Source: Sorangium aterium
Lineage (GTDB): Bacteria > Myxococcota_A > Polyangia > Polyangiales > Polyangiaceae
Length of the DNA: 64,000 nt
Assembly: GCF_028368935.1 (NCBI RefSeq)
Contig: NZ_JAQNDK010000001.1
Span: 310,001-374,000 of the forward strand
Direction: 5' to 3'
A model generated the notes under the pieces. The model was given only the letters and a program-made list of their open reading frames with translations. It was not told the DNA's origin and ran no database searches. A program made the position numbers and the translations under genes. Of the stretch, positions 29,455 to 39,033 are shown piece after piece (positions within the stretch are counted from its first letter, which is position 1; each line of letters opens with the position of its first letter).

Positions 29455-30614
29455 CCGTGCCGCCCTCCGCCGCGCGGCGCGCGCCGCGTGCGTTCCTCGC
29501 AGCGATCGCGTCGCTCGCGGCGCTCACGTCCATGGCCGGCTGCGCCGCGCCCCGGGTCGCGCGCTCGATCGACGGCCAGATCATCGAGGGTCGCTTCATC
29601 GCGGCGCAAGCTTATGCGCTGTATGCGATCGGCGCCGAGGCCGAGGCGCGCGGCGATCTCGCGACGGCGCTGGAGGCGTACGAGCTGGCGGAGGACGGAG
29701 ACCCCGACAGCGCGGACATCTGGACGCGTATCGGGTCCGTGCGCTGCCGGCTCGGGCGCGGGGAGGCGGCGGGCGCCGCCTTCGAGCGCGCCCGCGCGAT
29801 CGAGCCCGACTACGAGCCGGCCTACCGCGAGCAGGCGCGCTGCGATCTCTCCGCGGGGCGGCTCGAGGCGGCGCTCGGGCGGATCGATCGGGCGATCTCG
29901 CTCGATCCGGATCGTGACGACGGCGCCCTGCTGCGGGCCGAGATCCTGCGGCGCCTGGGCCGAACGGGCGACGCGCGCCTCGCCTTGCGGGCGCTCGTGG
30001 TGCGGCGCCCGTGGTCGACGGAGGCGTGGCGCGCGCTGCACGCGGCGGCCGTCGAGGCGGGCGATCGCGCGGTGGCCGAGCAGGCTGCGCGGCGCCTGAG
30101 GGAGCTGGCTGCGCCGGGGGCACCCGTCCCGGGGCGGCGGGTGTCGTCAGGCGGGCACCTGGCCGAGGTCGACGAGGCGCTCGTCCTGGGCCAGCTGCGC
30201 CGCGCCCGCCGCCTGGCGCGCGACGCGGATCTGACGCCCGGCGAGGTCGCGGTGCGCGCAGCCGCGCTGGGCCGCCTCGGCGAGGCCCGCGAGCAGGCCG
30301 AGCTCGTCTCGGCGGCCGATCCGGCGAGCGCCTCGGCGCTCGTGGCGCTCGCGGTGGCGGCCGATCTGAGCGGCGATCTCGACGCGCTGACCCGGGCCTG
30401 CGACGCCCTCGACCTGTCCACGGCGGCGGGCGGCCCCACGGTGGCCCCCTCGCGGCTCGCCCGTCTCCTCTTCGCCGAGCTGCTCTTCCGTCGCGTAGGA
30501 CGCGACGCCGCGCTCACCTGGCTCGGCCCGCCGCCCCCCGCGCTCGGCGCCCCGGACACGCTGTCCCAGGAGGTCGAGCGGCGCGTCCGCCGAGAGCTCG
30601 TGGGCGCGCCCTGA
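29445..30614 (+). CDS. TPR-repeat lipoprotein
   Basis: A 389-residue predicted lipoprotein. An Arg-rich N-terminus and a hydrophobic stretch end at MAGC (Cys33). About four tetratricopeptide-like helices pairs follow in the first half (ALEAYELAEDGDPDSADIW, AGAAFERARAIEPDYEPAY, ALGRIDRAISLDPDRDDGA). The second half is alanine-rich and helical with no recognised domain. TPR proteins act as protein-protein scaffolds, here probably in the cell envelope. The GTG start overlaps hisC by 10 bases; another GTG four codons downstream would remove the overlap and keep the signal peptide. A hairpin follows the stop. Confidence 0.75.
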   Translation: MRVAVPPSAARRAPRAFLAAIASLAALTSMAGCAAPRVARSIDGQIIEGRFIAAQAYALYAIGAEAEARGDLATALEAYELAEDGDPDSADIWTRIGSVRCRLGRGEAAGAAFERARAIEPDYEPAYREQARCDLSAGRLEAALGRIDRAISLDPDRDDGALLRAEILRRLGRTGDARLALRALVVRRPWSTEAWRALHAAAVEAGDRAVAEQAARRLRELAAPGAPVPGRRVSSGGHLAEVDEALVLGQLRRARRLARDADLTPGEVAVRAAALGRLGEAREQAELVSAADPASASALVALAVAADLSGDLDALTRACDALDLSTAAGGPTVAPSRLARLLFAELLFRRVGRDAALTWLGPPPPALGAPDTLSQEVERRVRRELVGAP

Positions 30615-30621
30615 TCGTGGC

Positions 30622-30643
30622 GGCGGGGGCGCGTGCCCCCGCC
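30622..30643. terminator. Hairpin between convergent genes
   Basis: GGCGGGGGC at 30622-30630 pairs perfectly with GCCCCCGCC at 30635-30643 around a four-base GCGT loop. It occupies the 36-base gap between the TPR lipoprotein stop and the stop of the opposite gene, so it can serve both. No T-run follows. Confidence 0.65.
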
Positions 30644-30650
30644 GTGTACC

Positions 30651-31613
30651 TCAAGGCGAGGGCTTGGTGTGCGGCTTCTCGTTGTACTTCTTGAGGTCGA
30701 AGTTGAGCTCGAAATCGAGCGTGTTATCGCCCTCCTTGATCTCGATCTCCCTCTTCACGTCCTGATCGATGGCCGGCAGCAGGGCGGCGGTGAGCACCTT
30801 GCCCACGGGGATGTTCTTGATCTCGAACTTGCCGTCGAGCCCGGTCACGTCGTGTGTCGCGAACTTGAGCACGAAGACCTCGGCCTTGAGGAACGGCTTC
30901 GGCAGCTTGTCCACGAGGTGGTAGTAGCCTGGCTGCGGCGGGTAGAACTTCACCGGGTCGCCCTGGGGCACGGCGACGAGGACCGCCATGAAGGGGGCGC
31001 CCTCGAGGTTCGGCATGTACGGCTCCAGGGGATCGAGGTTCGCGACCTCGAGCCGCTGACCATAGGACATGACCACGGTCCGCTTCGAGAACGCGCACCC
31101 GTGGATGGTCACCTTCTCCGCCTCTTCGCGCTCCGGCACGTAGCCGCTGTAGTTGACGACGGTGACGAGCGCGTCGGCGACCCCGTTCTGCTGTCCCACG
31201 CGGAACAGCCGCCCGTAGGTCGCGGCGGCCTCGCCGCACTTGCCGATCGGAAAGCTGAGCCCTGTATCGGGCGGCGGGTCGCCCTTGATGGTGACGCGTC
31301 CTCGCAGCGTCCCCGTGGGCCCGCTGTACGGCGCCAGTCGCTTCGGGTTCATCACCTTCGCGACGTCCTCGGAGGTCAGCGAGATCTCGTGCGCCGCGCC
31401 CGCCCCGGCCTGCGCGCTCCCCGCAGCGCCGGCGCTCGCGCTCCCCGCCGCCCCTGCGGCCGCCGGCGCCGCGCTCCCCACCTGCGCCGCGCTCCCCGCG
31501 GCCGCCGGCGCCGCGCTCCCCGCCGGCGCCGCGCTCCCCGCGGTTGCGCCGCCGCTCGCGTTCCCTCCCTGACACCCGAGCGCCCCGAGCAGCGCGACGC
31601 ACGCCGCTCGCAT
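30651..31613 (-). CDS. Lipoprotein with alanine-rich linker and carboxypeptidase-regulatory-like domain
   Basis: A 320-residue predicted exported protein. MRAACVALLGALGC is a short signal with Cys14 as the likely lipidation site. Residues about 15-80 are a low-complexity Gly/Ser/Ala linker made of repeats such as GSAAPAAA. The rest is beta-rich: GTLRGRVTIKGDPPPDTG opens a carboxypeptidase regulatory-like or plastocyanin-like fold seen in methylamine-utilisation-related and cytochrome-associated proteins, with GLDGKFEIKNIPVGK as a typical transthyretin-like turn. No catalytic residues are visible. Start choice follows the signal peptide; the frame is open 28 codons further up. Role unknown, probably envelope structure or electron-transfer accessory. 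Confidence 0.65.
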   Translation of the reverse strand: MRAACVALLGALGCQGGNASGGATAGSAAPAGSAAPAAAGSAAQVGSAAPAAAGAAGSASAGAAGSAQAGAGAAHEISLTSEDVAKVMNPKRLAPYSGPTGTLRGRVTIKGDPPPDTGLSFPIGKCGEAAATYGRLFRVGQQNGVADALVTVVNYSGYVPEREEAEKVTIHGCAFSKRTVVMSYGQRLEVANLDPLEPYMPNLEGAPFMAVLVAVPQGDPVKFYPPQPGYYHLVDKLPKPFLKAEVFVLKFATHDVTGLDGKFEIKNIPVGKVLTAALLPAIDQDVKREIEIKEGDNTLDFELNFDLKKYNEKPHTKPSP

Positions 31614-31997
31614 CGTTCCATCCCCCGCTCTTCTCTGCAGCTTCTCGCCGGTTCGCATCGGCGCCGACTTTAGCAACTCGCGCGCCCCGCGCAGCACCGC
31701 GGTTTCATCGCAAAGTCACGCGCCCCCGACGCGAGCGCCGCCCCCCCGCCGCCAGATCAGTTGGCGGCGCAGTGCCCCGCGGATGACAGCGGTAGGCCCT
31801 CGGAGCCGCTGCGCGGCGCGCGGAGGACCGTTGTCTGAGCGGACTTGCCCACGTTCCACCGGCTTCGCCGGAGGAGCCCGGGCTCACGCGAGCTCGGTCC
31901 TCCGTGTGCCGCGCGACGAGCAGGGGCCCCGAGGGCCGGGCAGCTCGCCAAGGCGCCCCCCCACGGAAGCACCGACAGACGTGATCGAGGAGGAGGT
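31614..31997. other. Intergenic region between the lipoprotein gene and the nuo operon end
   Basis: 384 bases downstream of nuoN and upstream of the lipoprotein gene on the same strand. It must contain the end of the nuo transcript and the lipoprotein promoter. A CCGGCTTCGCCGG stem near 31858-31870 is the only clear local hairpin. No gene supported. Confidence 0.4.
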
Positions 31998-33524
31998 CTA
32001 GCGAGAAGCGAGGACCGCGCGCACCGCGATCCCGAGCGAGGTCGTCGGCCAGATGCCGAGGACCATCACGAGCACCGCGGACACCACCAGGGCCGCGTTG
32101 ACGTAGCCCGAGCGCATCGGCCGCGCGATCGGAGCGCCCGGGGCCGGCTCGCGCATGTACATGTACACGAGCACCCGCAGGTAGTAGTACGCCGACAGCA
32201 CGCTGTTGAGCAGCAGCGCCACGGACAGCGTGTACAGCTCCGCGCCCATCGCCGCCTTGACGATGTAGAGCTTGCCGAAGAAGCCCGCCGTCGGCGGCAC
32301 GCCGGCCAGCGACAGCAGGAAGAGCGAGAACGCGAGCGCCGCCACCGGGTGCCGCTTGCCGATCCCGGAGAGGTCCTCGTAGCTCACCGCCTCGGCCCCG
32401 CGGCTGCCGCAGAGGATGAGCGTCCCGAAGGCGCCGACCGTCGAGACCGTGTAGGCGAGCAGGTAGAACATCACGCTCGCCTGCGCGTCCTCGCTCGCCC
32501 GCACCGTCGCCGCCACGCCCACGAGCAGGTACCCGGCGTGCGCGATGCTCGAGTACGCGAGCATCCGCTTCACCGACTCCTGCCGGCCCGCGATGAGGTT
32601 CGCGACCGTCATCGTGAGCAGCGCCATCACCGCCACGGCCGGCGGCCAGCCCGCGGCCCACGACGAGAGCGCCGGGCTACCGAACGCCCCGAGCAGCACC
32701 CGCAGGAGCGTCGCGAACGCCGCGCCCTTCACGGCGACCGCCATGAACGTCGTTGCCGGCGTCGGGGCGCCCTCGTACGCGTCCGGCGTCCACATGTGGA
32801 ACGGCACCGCGCTCACCTTGAACGCGAGCCCGACGAGCATCAGCGCCGCCCCGATGAGCAGCAGCGCCGGGTTCGGCGCCGCGGCCCCCTTCGCGCCCGC
32901 GATCGCCTCGCCGATCCCCGCGAGGTCGGTGTGCCCCGTCGCCCCGTAGATCAGCGCGCCGCCGTACAGCAGCAGCGCCGCCGCGAACGAGCCGAGCAGG
33001 AAGTACTTGATCGCCGCCTCGGTGCTCCTCGGCGACGTCCTGCGGAACCCGGTCAGCGCGTACGCCCCGAGCGACATCGTCTCCAGGCCGAGGAAGAGCG
33101 TCAGCAGATCCCCCGCGCCGGCGAGGATGATCGCCCCGATCGTCGAGAAGGTCAGCAGCGGGTAGAACTCCCCGCGATCGAGCCGGTGCTCCGGGAGGTA
33201 GCCCCCGGCGAGCAGCGCCGCGAGCGCGCCGCCCAGGCAGAGCACGAAGGAGAAGAACAGCGTGAACCGGTCCATGACCAGGTACGGGGCGAGCGAGTCG
33301 AACCCCTCCAGCGTCTCGGGGCCGACGAACCCGACAGCGCCCGAGAACACCGCCCCGGTGAGGAGCGTGATCGCGGTCCCGAGCGCCATGTCGGACGAGG
33401 GGCCGGAGCGGCGATCGTGCGACTCCTCGCGGCGGTGCGAGAACGCCTCCGCGAGCATCAGCAGCGCGCCGCCGAGCGAGACAACGATGAGCGGCGACAC
33501 CGCGATGTACGGTCCGAGGATCAT
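31998..33524 (-). CDS. nuoN: NADH-quinone oxidoreductase subunit N
   Basis: A 508-residue antiporter-like membrane subunit of complex I that contributes to proton translocation. The sequence is almost wholly hydrophobic, with about 14 transmembrane segments; family blocks LLTLFLGLETMSLGAYALTG, KVSAVPFHMWTPDAYEGAP and RMLAYSSIAHAGYLLVG carry the conserved Glu, Lys and His residues of the proton path. The start overlaps the nuoM stop by four bases (ATGA). It is the last gene of the operon, as in most bacteria. Confidence 0.96.
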   Translation of the reverse strand: MILGPYIAVSPLIVVSLGGALLMLAEAFSHRREESHDRRSGPSSDMALGTAITLLTGAVFSGAVGFVGPETLEGFDSLAPYLVMDRFTLFFSFVLCLGGALAALLAGGYLPEHRLDRGEFYPLLTFSTIGAIILAGAGDLLTLFLGLETMSLGAYALTGFRRTSPRSTEAAIKYFLLGSFAAALLLYGGALIYGATGHTDLAGIGEAIAGAKGAAAPNPALLLIGAALMLVGLAFKVSAVPFHMWTPDAYEGAPTPATTFMAVAVKGAAFATLLRVLLGAFGSPALSSWAAGWPPAVAVMALLTMTVANLIAGRQESVKRMLAYSSIAHAGYLLVGVAATVRASEDAQASVMFYLLAYTVSTVGAFGTLILCGSRGAEAVSYEDLSGIGKRHPVAALAFSLFLLSLAGVPPTAGFFGKLYIVKAAMGAELYTLSVALLLNSVLSAYYYLRVLVYMYMREPAPGAPIARPMRSGYVNAALVVSAVLVMVLGIWPTTSLGIAVRAVLASR

Positions 33525-35521
33525 CGCGCCGCCTCCTCCGCGCGCGCCGCGAGCGCGCCGCCCGCCGCCCGATCGCGCCGAGCCTGCTCGTCTTCACCCG
33601 CCCCCGCCGCGCCCTGACCGGATCCCACCGAGGGCGCCCCCTTCAGGAAGGCGGGGGAGAACGTGTCCTCGGGCAGGAGCTTCGCGTTCCGTTCGTCCGC
33701 GAAGAGGATCGCCTGCCCGGAGACGACCTTGAACTGGTTGTAAGTAGACAGGACCGACTCCTTCATCCGATCGAGGAAGATCGCAGGGAACAGGCCGATC
33801 ACGAAGATCATGAGGATCAGGGGCGCGAGCGCGAGACCCTCGCGGGGCGTCACGTCGGGCAGGTGCTTGTTCTTCGGGTTCGTGAGCGGCCCGAAGAACA
33901 TCTTCTGCACGACGCTCAGCATGTAGACGGCGGCGAGGATGACGCCCGCCGCGGCGCCGATCGTGTGGATCCCGCTGAACGTCCCGAGGCGCTCGGACGC
34001 GTAGGTCCCCATGATGATCATGAACTCGCCGATGAACCCGTTCGTGCCGGGCACGCCCACGGAGGCGAACGTCACGATCAGGAAGAGCGTCGCGTAGGCG
34101 GGCATCACCTTGGCGAGGCCGCCGAACTCCGCGACCTCCCGGGTGTGGCGGCGGTCGTAGATCACGCCGACGAGGAGGAAGAGCGCGCCGGTGGAGACGC
34201 CGTGGTTCACCATCTGGAGCACCGCGCCCTGGATCCCGCTCGGCGTGACGCCGAAGAGCCCGAGCATCACGTAGCCCAGATGGGCGACCGACGAGTACGC
34301 CACGAGGCGCTTCACGTCGGACTGCTTCCAGGCGACCAGCGCGCCGTAGATCACCCCGCCGAGGATCGCGATGCCGGCCAGGTTGGCCGCGAGGCTGGAG
34401 GCCGGGCCGGGGAACAGGCCCATCGAGAAGCGCAGGTACGCGTACGTCCCGATCTTCAGCATCACCGCGGCCAGGATCACCGAGCCGCCGGTCGGCGCCT
34501 GCACGTGGGCGTCCGGCAGCCACGTGTGCACCGGCCACATCGGCACCTTGATGAAGAACGCGATCGAGAACGCCCAGAAGCAGAGCATCTGCGCGCCCCG
34601 GGGCAGCACGACGCGCGACAGCGCGAGGTAGTCGAACGTGTAGGCGCCCGTGAGCTTCTGGTTCGCCCACACGAGGTACACGATGCCCGCGAGCATCAGC
34701 ATCGAGCCCGCCATCGTGTAGACGAAGAGCTTGATCGCCGCCTTGATCTTCTCGACGCCGCCCCAGATGCCGATCATCACGAACATCGGCACCAGCATCA
34801 GCTCCCAGAAGAGGAAGAACAGGAACAGGTCGAGCGCGACGAACGCGCCGAGCATCGCCCCCTGCAGGAACAGGAGGCAGAAGCAGAGCTCCTTGATCCG
34901 GCTCTTGATCGAGCCGAACGACGCGTACGCCGCGATGGGCGCGATGAACGTCGTCAGCAGGACGAGCCAGAGGCTGATGCCGTCGATGGCGACGTGCCAC
35001 CGGATGCCCAGCGCCGGGATCCACTCCTTGATCGACTGGAAGTGCCAGCCCACGGTCATCGGCACGCTGAGCAGCCACAGCGACGCGAGGAGGCCCGCGC
35101 CGAGCACGGCCAGCGTGAAGCCCCGGAGCAGCGAGAGCAGCTGCCGCGGCATGAACAGCACCGCGGCGGCGCCCACGAACGGCAGCCCGATGAGCACGTT
35201 GAGCAGCGACGGCCACTCGTCGGTCGTACCCGCCGCTTCCGCCGCGGCGCCGGACGGCCAGAGCCACTGCACGAAGAGCACCGTGAGCGCCGCGATGAGC
35301 CCGAGGCCGACCCGCTGCCACAGGGTGTACCCCGCGGCGGCGTGGGCCTCGCCGTGCTCGTCGCCGCCGTGGTGGTCGTCACCATGGCCGTCGTGGTGAT
35401 CGTCACCATGGCCGTCGTGGGCATCTTCGGCGCCCTGCCCGCCGCCCGGCGGGAGGATCGCCCCCACGACGCCGGCAGCGAGCGCCGGCCAGTACTGCGT
35501 TACGAGGTCGAGCACGCTCAT
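33521..35521 (-). CDS. nuoM: NADH-quinone oxidoreductase subunit M, with His-rich N-terminal insert
   Basis: A complex I membrane subunit of 666 residues, against about 500 in E. coli. The core has the usual blocks: FWELMLVPMFVMIGIWGG, KVPMWPVHTWLPDAHVQAP and RLVAYSSVAHLGYVMLG. Extra sequence lies at both ends. Residues about 30-60 are a His/Asp/Gly-rich run built from two copies of DGHGDDHH, encoded by a tandem DNA duplication near 35380-35412. The C-terminal ~50 residues are polar and alanine-rich and overlap nuoN only at the stop. The start overlaps the nuoL stop (ATGA). Metal binding by the His-rich insert is a guess. Confidence 0.94.
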   Translation of the reverse strand: MSVLDLVTQYWPALAAGVVGAILPPGGGQGAEDAHDGHGDDHHDGHGDDHHGGDEHGEAHAAAGYTLWQRVGLGLIAALTVLFVQWLWPSGAAAEAAGTTDEWPSLLNVLIGLPFVGAAAVLFMPRQLLSLLRGFTLAVLGAGLLASLWLLSVPMTVGWHFQSIKEWIPALGIRWHVAIDGISLWLVLLTTFIAPIAAYASFGSIKSRIKELCFCLLFLQGAMLGAFVALDLFLFFLFWELMLVPMFVMIGIWGGVEKIKAAIKLFVYTMAGSMLMLAGIVYLVWANQKLTGAYTFDYLALSRVVLPRGAQMLCFWAFSIAFFIKVPMWPVHTWLPDAHVQAPTGGSVILAAVMLKIGTYAYLRFSMGLFPGPASSLAANLAGIAILGGVIYGALVAWKQSDVKRLVAYSSVAHLGYVMLGLFGVTPSGIQGAVLQMVNHGVSTGALFLLVGVIYDRRHTREVAEFGGLAKVMPAYATLFLIVTFASVGVPGTNGFIGEFMIIMGTYASERLGTFSGIHTIGAAAGVILAAVYMLSVVQKMFFGPLTNPKNKHLPDVTPREGLALAPLILMIFVIGLFPAIFLDRMKESVLSTYNQFKVVSGQAILFADERNAKLLPEDTFSPAFLKGAPSVGSGQGAAGAGEDEQARRDRAAGGALAARAEEAAR

Positions 35522-38082
35522 TGCAGGCCTCTCGGCTTGATCAGGTCATGGATCTGCTCCGCCGGGGTCGCCCCCGGGGGCAGCGCGGGCACGTCCGGGC
35601 CCAGCAGGGTGGTCGGACCCGCGGGGGTCTTGCGGCTCGCCGGCCTGGAGAACGAGAAGGTCTCGGTCGCCTCGCGGTCGAACGCGTTCCGCACGCGGAG
35701 GACGACGTCCTTCGTCTCGCCGGGCTCGAGCTTCACCGTGACGTCGGTCGCCTCGGAGAACTCGCGCGCCGGCAGGCCGGGCGCCTCCCAGCGGTACCGG
35801 TAGCCGAGCCCCGGCGCCGCCGAGAGCCTCACCTCGCCGGACCGGCGCAGCTCAGCGTCGTCGACGTTCGCGTCCGCGTGCGGCTTGACGAGGAACCAGC
35901 CGACGCCGGCGAGGCCGACGACCATCGACGCGGCGTAGACCTGCACGCGGCCCGTCTGGAGCGCGCGCAGCACCGTGCCGAAGAACCCGACCAGCGCGGC
36001 CGAGAGCTTCGCGATGATGCCGTCGATGATCCACTTGTCGGCCATCGTGAAGATGTCGGCGATCGCGTCGACCATGCCGACCACCGTGGCGTTGTAGAGC
36101 TCGTCGATCCGCCACTTGTCGTAGATGAGCCGGTAGAGCCCAGGGACGCTCTCGGCGAAGCGCCGCTCGGGCTCGCCGCGCTTGTTCCAGTACACGAGCA
36201 TCGCCAGGCCGATGCCGGTGAAGCACGCCGCGACGCCGGGCAGCATCATCGGGAAGAGCAGCCCCTCCACCCCCTCGCGCACCGTCACCGCCCGCTCCGT
36301 CAGCGAGAAGACCGGCTCGAGCAGGTGCGCGAGCGGCGCGAACGCGTGGTTGTGGGTGAGGTGCACGAGCGGCTCCGCCATGAGGAAGCCGGCGAAGACC
36401 GACAGCGCCCCGAGCACGATCAGCGGGATCGTCATCGGCAGCGGCGACTCGTACGGCTCCGGGCCCTCGAGCTTCTCGCCGTGCGCGTGCCCGTGGTGAT
36501 CGTCGTGGTGGCCGTGCGGGTGCGGGTCCTTCCAGCCGCGCACGATCGTCCAGCCGCGGAACTCGCCGTGGAACGTCTGGAAGTACGCGCGGAACATGTA
36601 GAACGCGGTCATCGTCGCGGCCAGGATGCCGACCCAGTAGATCGCCGGGCCGAGCCACTCGGGCCACTGCCACACCGGCTGCCCGCGCGTCGAGACCGAC
36701 TCGATCCGGCCGGAGAAGGCGCGCCACAGGATCTCGTCCTTCGACCAGAACCCGGCGAACCCGGGGAAGCCCGCGATCGAGAGGCACGCGAGGAGGAAGG
36801 TCCAGCGCGTCAGCGGCATGTAGTTCTTCAGGCCGCCCATGTTGCGCATGTCCTGGGACTGGTCGGTGTCGTGGATGCGGGCGTGCATCGCGTGGATCAC
36901 CGAGCCGGCGCCGAGGAAGAGGCAGGCCTTGAAGAAGGCGTGCGTGAGCACGTGGAAGAAGCCGGCGGCGAACGCGCCGACGCCCACGCCGATGAACATG
37001 AACCCGAGCTGGCTCACCGTGGAGTAGGCGAGCACCTTCTTCAGGTCGTTCTGGAAGAGCCCGATCGAGGCCGCGAACAGCGCCGTGGCCACGCCGGTCA
37101 CCGCGACGACCGCCATCGCGAACGGCGACAGCACGAACACCGCCGAGAGCCGCGCCACGAGGTAGACGCCCGCGGTCACCATCGTCGCGGCGTGGATCAG
37201 GGCGGAGACCGGCGTCGGGCCGGCCATCGCGTCGGGCAGCCAGACGTAGAGCGGGATCTGCGCGCTCTTGCCGGCGCAGCCGAGGAACAGCGCGAGCGCG
37301 GCCAGCGTCCCCGCGTAGACGAGCACCGGCTGCGACGGGACGAGGAAGCTCAGGAAGCCCGGCACGGTGTCGACCGACATGTTGCCGATCGGCCAGATCT
37401 TCACCGCGGAGAGCAGGTTGCCCGCGTTCGCCGCGATGCCGTCGAAGTTCAGCGTGCCCGTGTAGTAGGCGAGCATCGCCATCGCCACGAGGAGGCCGAA
37501 GTCGCCGATGCGGTTCACGACGAACGCCTTCTTGCCCGCGCTCGCGTTCTTGTCGTCCTTGAACCAGAACCCGATGAGCAGGTAGCTGCACATGCCGACG
37601 CCCTCCCATCCCACGAAGAGGACGGCGAGGTTGTCGCCCATGATCAGGACGAGCATCGAGAAGATGAACAGGTTCAGGTACGCGAAGAACCGGTAGTACC
37701 CCGGGTCCTCGCGCATGTACGCGGACGAGTAGAGGTGGATGAGGAAGCCGACGCCGGTGACGACGAGGATCATCGTCCCGCTCAGCCCGTCGACGCTGAA
37801 GGCGGCGTCGATCGCGATCGACTGGCCCATCCGGCCGGTGATCGAGAACCAGCGCCAGGCCGTCCAGGTGAGCTTGCCGCCTTCGTGCGGCAGCATCAGG
37901 AACGTCGTGACGGCCGCCAGGAAGGCGCCGCCGAGCGCGGCGAGCGCCATCAGCCGGACCGCGTCCTTGCCGAGCCGCTTGCCGAAGAGGCCGTTCACGA
38001 ACGCGCCGAGCGCCGGCAGGCCGAGGATGACCGCGAGCAGCGCGAACTCGGACGCGGGGAATAAGACTCTCAGGGCTTCCAC
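35518..38082 (-). CDS. nuoL: NADH-quinone oxidoreductase subunit L, C-terminally extended
   Basis: The largest antiporter-like subunit of complex I, 854 residues against about 610 in E. coli. Conserved blocks include LFVGWEGVGMCSYLLIGFW, AGKSAQIPLYVWLPDAMAGP, ALIHAATMVTAGVYLV and VLAYSTVSQLGFM, and the lateral helix follows in the second half. A His-rich loop (HPHGHHDDHHGHAHGEK) sits between late transmembrane segments. After the final segment (about residue 720) comes a ~110-residue beta-rich tail not found in typical NuoL. The GTG at 38080-38082 follows GAGGAG. The gene is separated from nuoK by one base. Confidence 0.95.
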   Translation of the reverse strand: MEALRVLFPASEFALLAVILGLPALGAFVNGLFGKRLGKDAVRLMALAALGGAFLAAVTTFLMLPHEGGKLTWTAWRWFSITGRMGQSIAIDAAFSVDGLSGTMILVVTGVGFLIHLYSSAYMREDPGYYRFFAYLNLFIFSMLVLIMGDNLAVLFVGWEGVGMCSYLLIGFWFKDDKNASAGKKAFVVNRIGDFGLLVAMAMLAYYTGTLNFDGIAANAGNLLSAVKIWPIGNMSVDTVPGFLSFLVPSQPVLVYAGTLAALALFLGCAGKSAQIPLYVWLPDAMAGPTPVSALIHAATMVTAGVYLVARLSAVFVLSPFAMAVVAVTGVATALFAASIGLFQNDLKKVLAYSTVSQLGFMFIGVGVGAFAAGFFHVLTHAFFKACLFLGAGSVIHAMHARIHDTDQSQDMRNMGGLKNYMPLTRWTFLLACLSIAGFPGFAGFWSKDEILWRAFSGRIESVSTRGQPVWQWPEWLGPAIYWVGILAATMTAFYMFRAYFQTFHGEFRGWTIVRGWKDPHPHGHHDDHHGHAHGEKLEGPEPYESPLPMTIPLIVLGALSVFAGFLMAEPLVHLTHNHAFAPLAHLLEPVFSLTERAVTVREGVEGLLFPMMLPGVAACFTGIGLAMLVYWNKRGEPERRFAESVPGLYRLIYDKWRIDELYNATVVGMVDAIADIFTMADKWIIDGIIAKLSAALVGFFGTVLRALQTGRVQVYAASMVVGLAGVGWFLVKPHADANVDDAELRRSGEVRLSAAPGLGYRYRWEAPGLPAREFSEATDVTVKLEPGETKDVVLRVRNAFDREATETFSFSRPASRKTPAGPTTLLGPDVPALPPGATPAEQIHDLIKPRGLQ

Positions 38083-38083
38083 G

Positions 38084-38395
38084 CTAACTCCTCAGGAGAT
38101 CGGCGTCGTCCGAGCGCATCGTCTTCCGGATGCGGTAGAACGCGAGCACGATCGCGAGACCGACTGCGGCTTCCGCCGCCGCGATGGCGATGACGAAGAA
38201 GGTGAAGATCTGCCCGGCGTGATCGTGCGGGTGCACGCGGTTGTACGCGACGAGCGTGAGGTTCACGGCGTTGAGCATCAGCTCGATGCTCATCAGGAGG
38301 ACCAGGAGGTTCCTGCGCAGCAGGAAGCCGATCGACCCGATCACGAACAGCACCGCCGCGACGACGAGGTAGTACTCGATGGGGACGGAGATCAT
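38084..38395 (-). CDS. nuoK: NADH-quinone oxidoreductase subunit K
   Basis: A small complex I membrane subunit of 103 residues with three transmembrane helices. The signature LLVLLMSIELMLNAVNLTLV carries the conserved membrane Glu, and a second Glu lies in AAAEAAVGLAIVLAFYR. Length is normal. Its ATG overlaps the nuoJ stop by four bases, and nuoL follows after one base. Confidence 0.96.
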   Translation of the reverse strand: MISVPIEYYLVVAAVLFVIGSIGFLLRRNLLVLLMSIELMLNAVNLTLVAYNRVHPHDHAGQIFTFFVIAIAAAEAAVGLAIVLAFYRIRKTMRSDDADLLRS

Positions 38396-39033
38396 CAGTG
38401 CGGCTCCTTCGCCGACAGGGTGGCGTGCCCCGCGAGGGCGCCCGGCTGCGCGGCCCCCTGATCGCCCGGCTCCGGCGACGCGGTGTCCGGGCCTTCGCCG
38501 GCGGGCAGCAGCGTCGGGTCGACCTGCTTGCCGCGGGCGACGGCGACGGCGCCGATCACGGCGACGAGGAGCAGCGCGCCCGAGAGCTCGAACGGCACGA
38601 TCCCCTTCGTGAAGAGCTCGTGCCCGAGCGCCTCGATGGTCCCGAGCGACTCGGGGGCGGCCGGGATGGCCGTGACCCCGGGCTTCGACGCGCTCGCGAC
38701 CAGGGCGAGCGCGCCGATGCTGCTCGCCCCGAGGACGCCGGCGCCGACGTAGCGCGGCACCGCGGTGCGGGCGTCGCGCGGCGACGTCGCCGACGGGCCG
38801 AGGAGCATGATCACGAAGAGGAAGAGGATGACGATCGCGCCCGCGTACACGAGGATCTGGATCGCGGCGAGGAACTCCGCCGAGAGCATCAGGTAGAGCC
38901 CCGCGATGCCGACGATCGACGTGAGCAGGCCCATCGCGCCGCGGATCGGGTTCCTGGCCGCGACCGTGGCCAGGCCGCCGAGCAGGACGAGCAGCGACGC
39001 CAGCCCGAAGAAGGCGAACTCGAAGATTTTCAC
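38395..39033 (-). CDS. nuoJ: NADH-quinone oxidoreductase subunit J
   Basis: A complex I membrane subunit of 212 residues with five predicted transmembrane helices. The core block AEFLAAIQILVYAGAIVILF contains the pi-bulge helix that couples the membrane arm. The C-terminal 30 residues are polar (LLPAGEGPDTASPEP) and longer than in E. coli. The GTG at 39031-39033 overlaps the nuoF stop (GTGA); the frame stays open upstream inside nuoF but that part is nuoF in another frame. The usual nuoG, nuoH and nuoI genes between F and J are missing here. Confidence 0.93.
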   Translation of the reverse strand: MKIFEFAFFGLASLLVLLGGLATVAARNPIRGAMGLLTSIVGIAGLYLMLSAEFLAAIQILVYAGAIVILFLFVIMLLGPSATSPRDARTAVPRYVGAGVLGASSIGALALVASASKPGVTAIPAAPESLGTIEALGHELFTKGIVPFELSGALLLVAVIGAVAVARGKQVDPTLLPAGEGPDTASPEPGDQGAAQPGALAGHATLSAKEPH

